Assembly (NCBI GenBank): GCA_016795035.1
Contig: JAEUIT010000037.1
Coordinates: forward strand, 1-37,726
Direction: 5' to 3'
DNA: 37,726 nucleotides
From: Phycisphaerae bacterium
GTDB taxonomy: Bacteria > Planctomycetota > Phycisphaerae > Phycisphaerales > SM1A02
Below, piece by piece: positions 19,645-28,234 of this stretch. Made by a program: the position numbers and the translations under genes. How positions within the stretch are numbered: the first letter of the stretch is position 1; the number at the start of each line of letters is the position of its first letter. The notes under the pieces were generated by a model that worked only from the letters and a program-made list of their open reading frames with translations, was not told where the DNA came from and did no database searches.

Positions 19645-20844
19645 ATGCGGATCCTCCACTACCTCCGATACGTTCGACTCGAGCACGGCGGCATCGTGCG
19701 TGCGGTGCTCGACATGGCCGCGTGGCAAGCGCGCATCGGGCACGACGTCACGCTCGTCACCTGCGACGACGTCGACATCCCGCGGGAGTGGCGGACCGGC
19801 GATCGCGTGCCGCGCGTGGAGACGCTGCGCGAGCCGGGCCTCAGCGTGCCGATCGACCGTTGGTTCGGCGCGGAGGCCGACCGACTCGTGAAGGCGCACG
19901 ACGTCGTGCACCTGCATGTCCTCTGGGATCTCGCGCAGGTGCCGTTCGCGCGGGCGTGTCGCCGGAATCGCGTGCCTTACGTGCAGTCGCCGCACGGCAT
20001 GCTCGCCGATTGGTCGCGGGCGCAGAAGAAGACGAAGAAGGACCTCTACCTCGCGCTCTTCGGGCAGCGCCTCATCGACAACGCGGCGTTCATCGTCCTC
20101 ACCGCGCAGGGCGAGCTCGACCAGTCCGCGAAGCGCCATCCGAAGACGCCCGGCGCGGTGCTTCCGCTCGTCTTCGACACCGATCCCTATCGCGAGTGTC
20201 CGACGCCGGAACTCGCACGGCGCACGCTCACGCTTCCCGATCCCGACGTGCCGAGCATCCTGTACCTCTCGCGGCTCCACTACAAGAAGCGGCCCGATCT
20301 TCTCCTCACCGCCGGCCGTGGACTGCGCGATCTCGGCCGCGACGTGCGGCTCGTCATCGCCGGGCCCAGCGACCCGACCTACGACGCGCAGCTCAAGGAC
20401 TACGCGAAGCGCCTGAAGGTCGATGACATCACCACGTTCACCGGCATGGTGCCGGCCGAGGCGAAGCCGTCCCTCTTCAACGCGTGCGACCTCTTCTGCC
20501 TGCCGACGAGCATGGAGAATTTCGGCTTCGTCTACTTCGAGTCGCTCGCGTGCGCGACGGCCGTCGTCACGACGAAGGGCACCGACACGTGGCCCGAGAT
20601 CGAGGCGTCGGGCGGCGGGCGCATCGTCGACCTCATCGCGAGCGACGTGCAGGAAGGCTCGGTCGGCGGCGGCGACGTGCGTGCGTTAGTCGCCGCGCTC
20701 GACGCGCTCGTGCAACGGAGAGATTCGCTCAAGCCGATGGGCCACCGCGGCCGCGAGTGGGTGCTGCGCGAGCTCGATCCGCGTCGCGTCACCACGCGCT
20801 ACATCGACCTGTACGAGCAGGCCATTGCGAAGACGCCGCGATAG
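19645..20844 (+). CDS. Glycosyltransferase family 4
   Basis: The ATG at 19645 gives a normal GT4 start (MRILHYLRYVRLEHGGIVRAV); the frame is open to 19495 but that part is Pro/Arg-rich and overlaps the divergent gene's 5' end. The 399-aa protein has a GT-B layout: an N-terminal acceptor domain with HVLWDLAQVPFAR and PYVQSPHGMLADW, a linker, and a C-terminal nucleotide-sugar domain with ILYLSRLHYKKRPDLLL and the E-x7-E motif E291-N-F-G-F-V-Y-F-E299. These are typical of retaining GT4 enzymes that build polysaccharides or glycolipids. Donor and acceptor are unknown. It has no exact motif copy; near-matches at 20710. It converges with the next gene with a 10-bp gap. Confidence 0.88.
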   Translation: MRILHYLRYVRLEHGGIVRAVLDMAAWQARIGHDVTLVTCDDVDIPREWRTGDRVPRVETLREPGLSVPIDRWFGAEADRLVKAHDVVHLHVLWDLAQVPFARACRRNRVPYVQSPHGMLADWSRAQKKTKKDLYLALFGQRLIDNAAFIVLTAQGELDQSAKRHPKTPGAVLPLVFDTDPYRECPTPELARRTLTLPDPDVPSILYLSRLHYKKRPDLLLTAGRGLRDLGRDVRLVIAGPSDPTYDAQLKDYAKRLKVDDITTFTGMVPAEAKPSLFNACDLFCLPTSMENFGFVYFESLACATAVVTTKGTDTWPEIEASGGGRIVDLIASDVQEGSVGGGDVRALVAALDALVQRRDSLKPMGHRGREWVLRELDPRRVTTRYIDLYEQAIAKTPR

Positions 20845-20854
20845 GCCGAACGGA

Positions 20855-21640
20855 TCAGGGCTGTTCGCCGAGGTTCTCGCGAAGGTCGTCGCGAAGCTCA
20901 TGCAACGCGGACTCGTCGAGGCGAATCAGGCCGATGCGCGGATAGTCGAGGTCGACGCAGATCCAGAGGACGATCGCGACGGTCACGGCGCACGTGCGTG
21001 CGATCCATCGGTTCGGGTTCTGCGAGAGACCGAATCCATAGCCGACGGAGAAGAGCGACGCGATCGCCGTCGCCACGAGCGCGACCATGGCGACCCACGG
21101 CGCGTGGCGATGCATGATCGACCAGCGCACGGTGTGCGAGTCGATGACCTCGTTCACCGCCGGAAGCACCGCCAACATCGTTTCGGGCCGCGCCTTCACG
21201 CCTTGGACGGCGACATCCCACATCGTGCCGTGGAGCGCCTCGGAACGCGCCCGATAGTCCTCGAGCCCGCTGTCCGGAAGCTCCGCCATCGCGGTCCGCG
21301 TGTCGGCGTAGTCCGCGAGCGCCGTGCGGAGATTGCCGCGATGCGGCTCGTCGAGGAGGTCCGCGCGGAGAAACGCGGTGCCGATCGCGTTCGCTTCCTG
21401 CACCAAGCTCTGGCGCCGCTCCGCGAAGCGCGTCATGCCGCCCGAAAACCCGAAGCCGAGGAGGAGCCCGAGGAGGCCGAGAAGCGCCGCCTGGATCGTG
21501 CTGAATTGGCCGTCGGCTGCCGGTGTCGTGCGACGCTTGCGCGCGTGCTGCCCGAGATACTGGCCCGCCGCCTCGATCGCGATGAACGCAACGAGAATCA
21601 GAATCGCGAGGACGATCGCCGCAAGGTTGACGGTTTGCAT
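20855..21640 (-). CDS. DUF4239-like (bestrophin-like) membrane protein
   Basis: From the ATG at 21640 the 261-aa protein starts with a hydrophobic helix (LAAIVLAILILVAFIAIEAA), has a second at residues about 50-70 (AALLGLLGLLLGFGFSGG), a soluble helical middle with FAERRQSLVQEANAIGTAFLR, and two C-terminal helices (WVAMVALVATAIASLFSVGYG and ARTCAVTVAIVLWICVDL). This arrangement, and the R-x-x-L-V-x-E-A-N-A-I-G-T block in particular, is that of the DUF4239/bestrophin-like family. Channel function is not shown for this family. The long upstream continuation of the frame is a shadow of the next gene. Confidence 0.78.
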   Translation of the reverse strand: MQTVNLAAIVLAILILVAFIAIEAAGQYLGQHARKRRTTPAADGQFSTIQAALLGLLGLLLGFGFSGGMTRFAERRQSLVQEANAIGTAFLRADLLDEPHRGNLRTALADYADTRTAMAELPDSGLEDYRARSEALHGTMWDVAVQGVKARPETMLAVLPAVNEVIDSHTVRWSIMHRHAPWVAMVALVATAIASLFSVGYGFGLSQNPNRWIARTCAVTVAIVLWICVDLDYPRIGLIRLDESALHELRDDLRENLGEQP

Positions 21641-21705
21641 GGTGGACGGGAGGCAAGCCGCGCGAGCCCGCGCGGGGGTTGTCGTGGAGGTCCGAAGCGC
21701 CCTTG

Positions 21706-22635
21706 TCAGTTCGTGATCGACCCCTCGCCGCCGAGGTTCTTCACGAGGAGATAGATCGTCGGGCAGTCGTCGCGGTTCGTCTCGATCGTGATCAGCGTGG
21801 TCTTCCACGTCGGCGTTGCAGGCGCCTTCGCGGCCGCCGCGGGCGCGTCCTTGGGTGCAGTCGGGGGCCCCATCGGGGGCGCAATTGGGGGCGCTGTCGG
21901 GGGCACAGCCGCAGGCGTTGCCGCCGGCTTTGGGGCGAGCTTCGCCGTCTTCGCCATGTGCGCGTCGAGCGCCTTCCAGTCGATCGCGATCGTGACGAAG
22001 CTCGAGTCTTCCTCGCTGTCGCCGACGACGGAGACGACCGGAGGGTCGCTTGCGAGAATCCGGAACGGCTGGTCGTCCTCGGCGATGAGCGCGACGGTCG
22101 CGGTCTCGCCGCGCGAGCGCACGAACGACGACGGCTCGGCCCGAACCGGCGACACGATCTCGTAGTCGATGACGACGCTCCCGAGGAGCGTCCGCGCCTC
22201 GCCGAGAAAGTCGATGCGCTGGCGCTTCATGCCGCGGCCGTAAGGATCGACGCGCAGTTCGATCTCCTTCCGTTCCTTCGGCGCGAGGATCGAGCCGGGC
22301 ACGATCCCGAGCGGCGACGTGCAGCCGCAGGTCGACTTCCACTCGACGATGCGGAGCGGAACCGACAGCGTGTTGACGAGCGTGATGCGCTTTCGCGGCG
22401 GCTCGTGGCAGTGGCCGATCGGGCCAAGGTCGATGTCGCCCGGCGCGACGGTGAGCGCTCCCTTCGGCGGCGCTGGCGGCGGCGCAGGCGGGGCCGGCGG
22501 CGGAGGAGGAGGAACCGCGACTTTTTTCTCCGTTGCAGGCGCAGGCCGCGGAGGAGGCTCGTCCTTGGGCGCCGACGCGCACGCGACAAGGGTCGACACC
22601 GCCACCAGTTGCGCGATCACTCCGACACGGCCCAT
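21706..22635 (-). CDS. DUF1573 lipoprotein with proline-rich linkers
   Basis: The ATG at 22635 (or GTG at 22650) opens a lipoprotein signal sequence ending STLVAC (Cys19). A Pro/Ala-rich linker (residues about 25-58) leads to a DUF1573 domain: DLGPIGHCHEPPRKRITLVN followed by W-K-S-T-C103-G-C105-T-S, the family's signature. DUF1573 has an immunoglobulin-like fold and is common in Planctomycetota and Bacteroidota; its role is unknown. A second linker near residues 240-275 is encoded by short tandem GGGGGC-type repeats (about 21860-21905). The C-terminus is a short beta segment. Motif copies at 21814 and 22531. Confidence 0.82.
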   Translation of the reverse strand: MGRVGVIAQLVAVSTLVACASAPKDEPPPRPAPATEKKVAVPPPPPPAPPAPPPAPPKGALTVAPGDIDLGPIGHCHEPPRKRITLVNTLSVPLRIVEWKSTCGCTSPLGIVPGSILAPKERKEIELRVDPYGRGMKRQRIDFLGEARTLLGSVVIDYEIVSPVRAEPSSFVRSRGETATVALIAEDDQPFRILASDPPVVSVVGDSEEDSSFVTIAIDWKALDAHMAKTAKLAPKPAATPAAVPPTAPPIAPPMGPPTAPKDAPAAAAKAPATPTWKTTLITIETNRDDCPTIYLLVKNLGGEGSITN

Positions 22636-22848
22636 AGGGGCATGATCCACGAGGCGCGCCGACGGTCAAGCCAGCCGCCATCGCACCAGCGTCCGAATCC
22701 TCAAAACGGGAATTCGTGATCCGGCGCGCCGCGGAACGGCGTGGACCCACGGAACGGGTGGAGCGACGCCGACGAGCTGCCGCCCGCACCAATCGTCGCC
22801 GAGCGTTCGGCGACGGCCCCCGTCGCACACAGAGACATGAGGAACCCA

Positions 22849-23796
22849 ATGATCCATCGACTCATCACCGGAGCGGCGCTTGTCGCCAGCGTCGGCGCCG
22901 TCGCGAGCGCCGACATCCAGCAGTTCGGCGCCGCCGGCGATGCCGCCACCGTGACCGCCGCGCTCAACGCCTTCCGCACCAGCCTCGGGCCCCTCAACGC
23001 CAACGTGCCGGGATCCTTCGGCGGCGGCCGCCGCGAGATCAACTGGGACGGCGTTCCCGACGCCCTCTCGTCGCCGAACGCGTTCCCCGGCAACTTCTTC
23101 AACTTCACGGCGTCGCCGCGGGCGCGCGGCGCGAACTTCACGACCGACGGCACGCACTTCGAGGTGAGCGCGAAGGCGACGAATCCGACGTCGACCCCGA
23201 TCGAGTTCGGCAACGTGAACGCGACCTACGTCGAGCAGTTCGCGGCCTTCACGCCCGAGCGCCTCTTCGCCCCGATCGACGACAACTCCATGGACGTCGG
23301 GTTCTTCGTGCCGGGCACCGTGACCGTGCCGGCGCAGGTGACGGGCTTCGGCGCGATCTTCACCGACGTCGAGATGGACGACAGCACGTCGATCCTCGCC
23401 CTCGACACGAACGGCGACTTCATCGCCGAGATCCCCGTGCCGCCCGCGGCGTCGGGGCAGTTCTCCTTCGCCGGCATCCTCGTGACGAGCGGCAAGCGCA
23501 TCGGCTCGATCCGCATCAAGAACGGCTCGGTGGCGCTCTCCGCGACGAACAACGACTCGCCGCGCGAGAACGTCGACGTCGTCGCCATGGACGACTTCGT
23601 CTACGGCGAGCCGATCAGCAGCGAGTGCCCGTACGACCTCACCGGCGACGGCAAGGTCGACGGCCCCGATCTCGCCGTCGTCCTCGGCGCCTTCGGCCAG
23701 TCGGGCGCGCTCCCCGCCGACATCAATCTCGACGGCACCGTCGACAGCTACGACATCGCGTACATCCTGGGCGGTTGGGGGAACTGCCCGGGCTGA
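22849..23796 (+). CDS. Secreted protein with C-terminal dockerin-like repeats
   Basis: The ATG at 22849 is chosen because AGGA lies 6 to 9 bases upstream and the product begins with a good signal peptide (MIHRLITGAALVASVGAVAS, then ADIQQF); ATG 22837 is four codons longer. The 315-aa protein has a first region with GAAGDAATVTAALNAFRTSLG, then a beta-rich part with VTGFGAIFTDVEMDDSTSI, typical of exported choice-of-anchor-type Planctomycetota proteins. It ends with two dockerin-like loops (DLTGDGKVDGPDLAVVLGAF and DINLDGTVDSYDIAYILGGW). Role unknown. It is followed by an inverted motif pair and a strong bidirectional hairpin. Confidence 0.8.
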   Translation: MIHRLITGAALVASVGAVASADIQQFGAAGDAATVTAALNAFRTSLGPLNANVPGSFGGGRREINWDGVPDALSSPNAFPGNFFNFTASPRARGANFTTDGTHFEVSAKATNPTSTPIEFGNVNATYVEQFAAFTPERLFAPIDDNSMDVGFFVPGTVTVPAQVTGFGAIFTDVEMDDSTSILALDTNGDFIAEIPVPPAASGQFSFAGILVTSGKRIGSIRIKNGSVALSATNNDSPRENVDVVAMDDFVYGEPISSECPYDLTGDGKVDGPDLAVVLGAFGQSGALPADINLDGTVDSYDIAYILGGWGNCPG

Positions 23797-23818
23797 TCGC
23801 GATCGACGCTCTTCCGGC

Positions 23819-23840
23819 CTGCAACGACGAGACGTTGCGG
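23819..23840 (+). other. Inverted pair of the interspersed motif, hairpin-forming
   Basis: CTGCAACG (23819-23826) is followed after ACGAGA by CGTTGCGG (23833-23840). The arms pair over 8 bp with one T-G wobble. It begins 23 bases after the stop of the secreted-protein gene. This is the arrangement in which uptake sequences of Neisseria and Haemophilus double as terminators. Confidence 0.6.
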
Positions 23841-23867
23841 CGACGATCGCTTCGACGATCGCTCGAC

Positions 23868-23905
23868 GCGAGGCCGCACGGTCCGTGAGCGCCGTGCGGC
23901 CTCGC
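23868..23905. terminator. Bidirectional terminator between convergent genes
   Basis: GCGAGGCCGCACGG (23868-23881) pairs perfectly over 14 bp with CCGTGCGGCCTCGC (23892-23905), 10-nt loop. It sits between the + strand secreted-protein gene (ends 23796) and the minus-strand channel gene (stop at 23909), so it can serve both. There is no clear T-run on either side. Confidence 0.7.
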
Positions 23906-23908
23906 TCG

Positions 23909-25249
23909 TCATGCGCTCACGGCGGGCACTGGCTCGGGGCCGCCCTGAAAGAGCCGCAGCCCCGCCTTCGGCAACGTGGAGACGAGATGGTCGAGGATCG
24001 CCGCCTGCGTCGCCTCGTAGCCGGCGATGTCGCAGTCGTGCAGGAAGGCGAGCACTTCGACGGGCGTGCCGGTCGGCGTCGGTTCGTGCTGACGGACGAG
24101 CACCGGCCGCGCGCGATCGATCTTCGCGTGCCCCTCGAGGAACTCCTCGACGTACGCGCGTAGGAGGCAGAGATTCGACACGTCGCTCGCGTCGCCCCCC
24201 GCGCGCTCCGCGATCGCCCGCGCCCGTGCGGCCACGGTCGGCGACTCGAGCCGCTGCGCGAGCGTCGCGAGTTCGCTCGCGTCGAGCGAGCGCACCGACC
24301 GCTGGTCGATGCGCAGCGTGCGGCGAATGCGCCGTCCGCCGCGCGGATCGCCCGTGCGGTAGTTGACGAAGATCTCCGAGATGAAGCGCGAGTTCGGGAT
24401 GGTCACGATCGTCTCGTCCCAGTTGCGCACGCGCGTCGACGTGAGCGCGATCGCCTCGACGCGGCCGTCGACGCCGTGCGGCTTCAGCTCGATCCAGTCG
24501 CCGACGCGCAGCGTGTCTCCGGTCGTCATCAGGATGTTCGCGAGCATCGAGACGAGCGTGTCCTTGAGGACGACCGCGAGCACCGCCGCGAACGCGCCGA
24601 CGCCGGTGAGGAAGAGAAGCGGGCTGCGGCCGAGGAGGATCGCGATGAGCGTGATGCCGCCGACGACGTAGATGATCGCGGAGATCGCCTGCACGTACCC
24701 GCGCAAGGCGCCCGGGCGCTTGAACCGAAGTGACACGAGGATGTCGACCGCGGAGAGCACGCGCGCGAACGCCATCAGGCCGAAGGCGATCGCGATGACG
24801 AGCATGACGCGGCCGAACGCCTCGGCGAGCGACGGGATCAGTCCGGGCCACAGATGGATGCCGCGCCACGCGACGAGGAACGGGAGGATCCACGCGAGCG
24901 GATTGAGCATGCCGCTCTCGCGAATCGCGCGAAGCAGGTTGGCGCCGCGCGCGTCGCCGTCGCCGTGGCCGCGAAGGAAGCGCAGGATCGGCAGGAAGAC
25001 GGCCGTGCGCAGCGCGACATAGAGCAAGGCTGCAACGAGGAGCGTCGCGCCCGCGGCCGACGCGTGGTAGACGACCGGATGCTCGCGCAGCCACAGGACG
25101 GCCGGGTTGTCTTGGATGACCGCCTCGAGTTCGCGCTCGAACTGGCTCTTGTCATCGGTGACGGCCGCCGGCGGCGCCGGCGTCTCCGCGGGCGCGGCGG
25201 ATTCCGACGTGACGGGCTGTCCGGTCTTCGAGTCGAGGGAGAATTGCAT
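23909..25249 (-). CDS. MscS-family mechanosensitive channel
   Basis: From the ATG at 25249 the 446-aa protein has a Pro/Ala-rich cytosolic-type N-terminus, then about five membrane helices. The pore-lining region is LLFLTGVGAFAAVLAVVLKDTLVSMLANILM, with the Gly/Ala spacing of MscS TM3. The beta domain follows directly (VGDWIELKPHGVDGRVEAIALTSTRVRNWDETIVTIPNS, given here as residue span about 235-275), which is diagnostic for MscS. The C-terminal alpha/beta domain resembles larger YbdG/YnaI-type members. It would release solutes on hypo-osmotic shock in the inner membrane. The frame is open to 25336, but that part is Arg-rich. No Shine-Dalgarno is seen. Motif copy at 25030. Confidence 0.92.
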   Translation of the reverse strand: MQFSLDSKTGQPVTSESAAPAETPAPPAAVTDDKSQFERELEAVIQDNPAVLWLREHPVVYHASAAGATLLVAALLYVALRTAVFLPILRFLRGHGDGDARGANLLRAIRESGMLNPLAWILPFLVAWRGIHLWPGLIPSLAEAFGRVMLVIAIAFGLMAFARVLSAVDILVSLRFKRPGALRGYVQAISAIIYVVGGITLIAILLGRSPLLFLTGVGAFAAVLAVVLKDTLVSMLANILMTTGDTLRVGDWIELKPHGVDGRVEAIALTSTRVRNWDETIVTIPNSRFISEIFVNYRTGDPRGGRRIRRTLRIDQRSVRSLDASELATLAQRLESPTVAARARAIAERAGGDASDVSNLCLLRAYVEEFLEGHAKIDRARPVLVRQHEPTPTGTPVEVLAFLHDCDIAGYEATQAAILDHLVSTLPKAGLRLFQGGPEPVPAVSA

Positions 25250-25431
25250 CGGGAGCGGAGGCGGGAGTCGCCGTACTCGTCGAGCGGCGTGCCGCCAGCC
25301 GAGGTCACGACCTCGTCCGCACCGGCCTCGGGGCACACGCGGCCTCGACCAGCCCTCGACGCTTCGGGACCGGCGAGTTTACGGCGCACGCGGCGCCTCG
25401 GGTGCCTCGGGCGACGACCGACCGCGAGCGC

Positions 25432-26793
25432 TCACTTCGGTTCGGGCTGGATCGCGACGTGCGGCAGCTTCGCGACGACCGCGTCGATCGTCTTGAGCGC
25501 GCGCGTGTCGCCGAGCCGGAGCCACTCCTCCACCGCGATCGTCGCGTCCTCGTCGGAGAGCCCTGCCCGTCGCGCCAGCGCCAGGGCGATCCCCCGCGAT
25601 CGCGTGCGGGCCTCGCGATACGCGCTGCGGATGCCGTCGACCGTGCCGTTCACTTCGCCCGGCCCAGTCGCATAGCGCACGACGAAGCGCGACCAGAATC
25701 GGAGATACGAGCCGGTCGCCGCGCCGACCGTGATGCGCGACGCCGAGTCCATGGCCGCGCGCTCCTCGTCGGACATCGCGAGGTCGTTGCCCGACCGGGC
25801 GCGCACCCAGTCGACGAACGAGATCGACTCGTACGGATCGAGCGCGATGACGCCGAGCGTCTCGAGCTCGAAGGCGCGGCGAAACTCGCGATCTTCGGCA
25901 ACGTCGAGCGCCGACGCGACGGCGTCGATCATGGCCCGCGTCTCCGCCACGATCGAAGACTCCGTTGCAGCCAAGGCGCGCAGCGCCGGCCCGCGGATGC
26001 GACCGGAGTCGCCGCGCCCCTGCGCCCGCGACTCCCGCGCCATGCCGTCCGCCTCGACCGCGCGCCACTTGCACGCATCCCACCGGTCATAGAGGTCGGC
26101 GAGGAGCGGCAGGTGCGTCACCATGATGTCGCGGACATCGTCCGCTTCCGTCTCCGTGAACGGGCGCGCGGCGGCCCACCGCTGCAGGAGGTCGAGCGGC
26201 GCGGCGTTCGCCCCGGGCGTCATCGCCCGCGCGAGTCTGCTCGCGTCGGCGCGGCGCACGACGCCGAGGACCTCGACGAACTGCTCCAGCTCCTCCGGCG
26301 CGAGCACGTCGCGCAGCTCGTCGCGGACCGCGTCGAGCTCGAGCGTGCGGAGCTCGCGCGTCAACTGCGCAAGCCGCGCCCGCAGGCGTTCGCACGTGCG
26401 CTTCACGAGCGCGCCGTTCGCGCTCGAGACGTCGGGCGTCACCTGCGTGGCGTCGACCCAGAATGCGTGGAGATTCGCCCGGCGAAACGCGAGGTCCTTC
26501 GCCCGCACCTCGGAAAGTCCCTGTTGCAGCGCGTCCGTGCCGACGGAGAGGTCCGGTCGGAGGAATCGGACCGCTTCGAGATCGGCCTCCGAGATCGTCG
26601 GCGGCACGTACAGGTCCATCACGCTTCCCGCGACGGTCGGGCGGCCGTCCGTTAGCCGCATGTCGCGGTCGGACATCGGCTCGCGCACCGCCGACTGCGG
26701 CGTGCGGTCGACTTCGGCCGCGGGCGGTGACGCCATGACCGACATGCCGGACATCAACGAGAGCGCCAAGCTCGCCACGAGAGAGAGATGCAT
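25432..26793 (-). CDS. Secreted hypothetical protein, helical
   Basis: The ATG at 26793 has AGGAAGG about 7 bases upstream and starts a signal peptide (MHLSLVASLALSLMSGMSVM, then ASPPAAEVDR). The mature 430-odd residues are almost entirely helical and rich in Arg, Ala and acidic residues (ELEQFVEVLGVVRRADASRL, DDVRDIMVTHLPLLADLYDR), without cysteines beyond two and without a recognised domain. I assign no function. It lies 56 bp after the small Cys-rich secreted protein on the same strand, with a hairpin between them, so the pair may form one unit. Motif copy at 25963. Confidence 0.7.
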   Translation of the reverse strand: MHLSLVASLALSLMSGMSVMASPPAAEVDRTPQSAVREPMSDRDMRLTDGRPTVAGSVMDLYVPPTISEADLEAVRFLRPDLSVGTDALQQGLSEVRAKDLAFRRANLHAFWVDATQVTPDVSSANGALVKRTCERLRARLAQLTRELRTLELDAVRDELRDVLAPEELEQFVEVLGVVRRADASRLARAMTPGANAAPLDLLQRWAAARPFTETEADDVRDIMVTHLPLLADLYDRWDACKWRAVEADGMARESRAQGRGDSGRIRGPALRALAATESSIVAETRAMIDAVASALDVAEDREFRRAFELETLGVIALDPYESISFVDWVRARSGNDLAMSDEERAAMDSASRITVGAATGSYLRFWSRFVVRYATGPGEVNGTVDGIRSAYREARTRSRGIALALARRAGLSDEDATIAVEEWLRLGDTRALKTIDAVVAKLPHVAIQPEPK

Positions 26794-26816
26794 GGGTGCC
26801 TTCCTGGTTGACGCGC

Positions 26817-26841
26817 GCAGGCGTGCGCTTCGGGCGCCTGC
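26817..26841 (-). terminator. Hairpin overlapping a motif copy between two secreted-protein genes
   Basis: GCAGGCG (26817-26823) pairs with CGCCTGC (26835-26841) over 7 bp with an 11-nt loop. The right arm runs into the interspersed motif (26838-26845). It follows the stop of the upstream gene by 8 bases and may be a partial terminator or processing hairpin. Confidence 0.4.
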
Positions 26842-26849
26842 AACGCGGT

Positions 26850-27269
26850 CTAAGAGCAGTCCTGCTCGCCCCCCGGGATGTCGTTCACGCACGTGAAGAC
26901 CGTGAGGAACGAATCCCACTCGCACGGCGAGCTCGCGATCTCGTCCATGTTGTCTTGGCAGTACACCTGGAAGTACTTGCACTCCTTGAGGCTCTGCGTC
27001 CACAGGTCGGTCTCCGACCAGCCGCCGACCTCGGCCTGGTAGGCGAGGTTCACCGTCTGGTCGAGCGTGATGATCGGCTCGCAACGCGTGGAGAGACCCC
27101 AATAGGTCGGGCACGTGTTCGGCGAACAGGTCGCGTCGAACGAACAGCATCCGAACGAGCGCGTGTTCCAGCAGAGCGGCGTCGGCTGTGCCGAGGCCGG
27201 TGCGACGATCACCACCATCATCAACAACGCGAATGCCGAGACGAGCGCACGGGACATGGGGAGGCGCAT
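26850..27269 (-). CDS. Small secreted cysteine-rich protein
   Basis: The ATG at 27269 has AGGAG about 8 bases upstream. The 139-aa product has a signal peptide (residues 1-27: basic start, then VSAFALLMMVVIVAPASA). The mature 112 residues hold about twelve cysteines in groups (SFGCCSFDATCSPNTC, ECKYFQVYCQ, PCEWDSFLTVFTC, QDC), suggesting several disulfide bonds outside the cytoplasm. There is no recognised family. The long acidic/aromatic stretch LAYQAEVGGWSETDLW looks structured. It is the first gene of a possible two-gene unit with the following secreted protein. Confidence 0.72.
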   Translation of the reverse strand: MRLPMSRALVSAFALLMMVVIVAPASAQPTPLCWNTRSFGCCSFDATCSPNTCPTYWGLSTRCEPIITLDQTVNLAYQAEVGGWSETDLWTQSLKECKYFQVYCQDNMDEIASSPCEWDSFLTVFTCVNDIPGGEQDCS

Positions 27270-27454
27270 GGGGGCTCCTGACGATCAGCACATCAATCGC
27301 GACGCCACCGACCCACACGATCGAACGGAGGAAAACCTACAACCGAACCCGCACGCGGGCACTAGGGCGGATGCTTGAAAGGCGCGGTGTTAGGCGTGGC
27401 CGACACGGGCCGCACGCGGGGACTTGCCGCCCGCGACCGCGATCCCCGCCGCGT

Positions 27455-28234
27455 TCACGACCAGTCGCCGAGGAGGATCGCGAGGTCCACCGCGTTCGTG
27501 GTGCCGTCGCCGTCGAGATCGGCGTTCGGCGTGCCCCACGCGCCGATGAGCGTGGCGAGGTCGCTGCCGTCGATCGTGGCCGAGCCGTCGAAGTCGCCGG
27601 CGAGGTACTCGTAGGTCACGAGGACGGTGCCGGAGAAGGTGCCCTCGAAGTTCGCGAGCATCTGCGACTTCGAGACCGACGCGACCGTCGTCATGGCGAT
27701 CGCGGCCGACACGTCCACCGTGCCGCCGCCGACGTACAGCTGTTGCGCGTCCGAGGGGATCGTCAACGGCTCGATCGCGGACGCGGCGGGCGGAAAGTGG
27801 AAGACGAGCGTGGGATCGTTGCGGGTCGTCGTGCCCGACTCGCTTGCGGACGACGAGGCGCAGGTGTCGGCGGCGACGCCAGGCGCGGTGACGCAGTGCT
27901 TCGTCGTCGCACTCGCGCCGATCGTGCCGACGCCCGGGCCTAGGACCGTGCCCGTGAACGTGATGTCGTCGGCGAACGTCGCGCTGATCGTCACCGACAG
28001 GAGCGTGGCATGCGGCGCCGAGAATTGCGGCACGGTCAGCGCGGAGGTCGGGATGGCGACCACCTTCTCCTCGGTGCCGTTCACGGGATACGGCGCCGCA
28101 AGGTAGACCTGCTCGAACGGCGCCGCATGAATCGTGGTCGACGCCTCCGCCGAGGCTGCAACGGCGAGAAGGGCGACGGACGCGCCGAGACTGCGCGCCG
28201 ACAACGACACCACCGAACGGGATCCGCGAGCCAT
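27455..28234 (-). CDS. Secreted choice-of-anchor-type protein with dockerin-like C-terminus
   Basis: The 259-aa protein starts at ATG 28234 with a signal peptide (SARSLGASVALLAVAASAEAS, cut near residue 31). A beta-sandwich of about 170 residues follows (LLSVTISATFADDITFTGTV; VLVTYEYLAGDFDGSATIDG), similar in layout to choice-of-anchor E-type modules that bridge to sorting signals in Planctomycetota. Two terminal loops, DFDGSATIDGSDLATLIGAW and DLDGDGTTNAVDLAILLGDW, are dockerin-like. Function is unknown. A motif copy (28156-28163) lies in the signal-peptide coding part. Confidence 0.78.
   Translation of the reverse strand: MARGSRSVVSLSARSLGASVALLAVAASAEASTTIHAAPFEQVYLAAPYPVNGTEEKVVAIPTSALTVPQFSAPHATLLSVTISATFADDITFTGTVLGPGVGTIGASATTKHCVTAPGVAADTCASSSASESGTTTRNDPTLVFHFPPAASAIEPLTIPSDAQQLYVGGGTVDVSAAIAMTTVASVSKSQMLANFEGTFSGTVLVTYEYLAGDFDGSATIDGSDLATLIGAWGTPNADLDGDGTTNAVDLAILLGDWS

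Noticed and set aside
21860..21905. GGGGGC short tandem repeats
   Set aside because: They encode the Pro/Ala-rich linker of the DUF1573 protein; ordinary low-complexity coding sequence.
21641..22849. Fusion of the DUF4239-like protein with a long N-terminal extension
   Set aside because: The extension is the wrong frame of the DUF1573 gene; the hydrophobic start at 21640 is the natural N-terminus.
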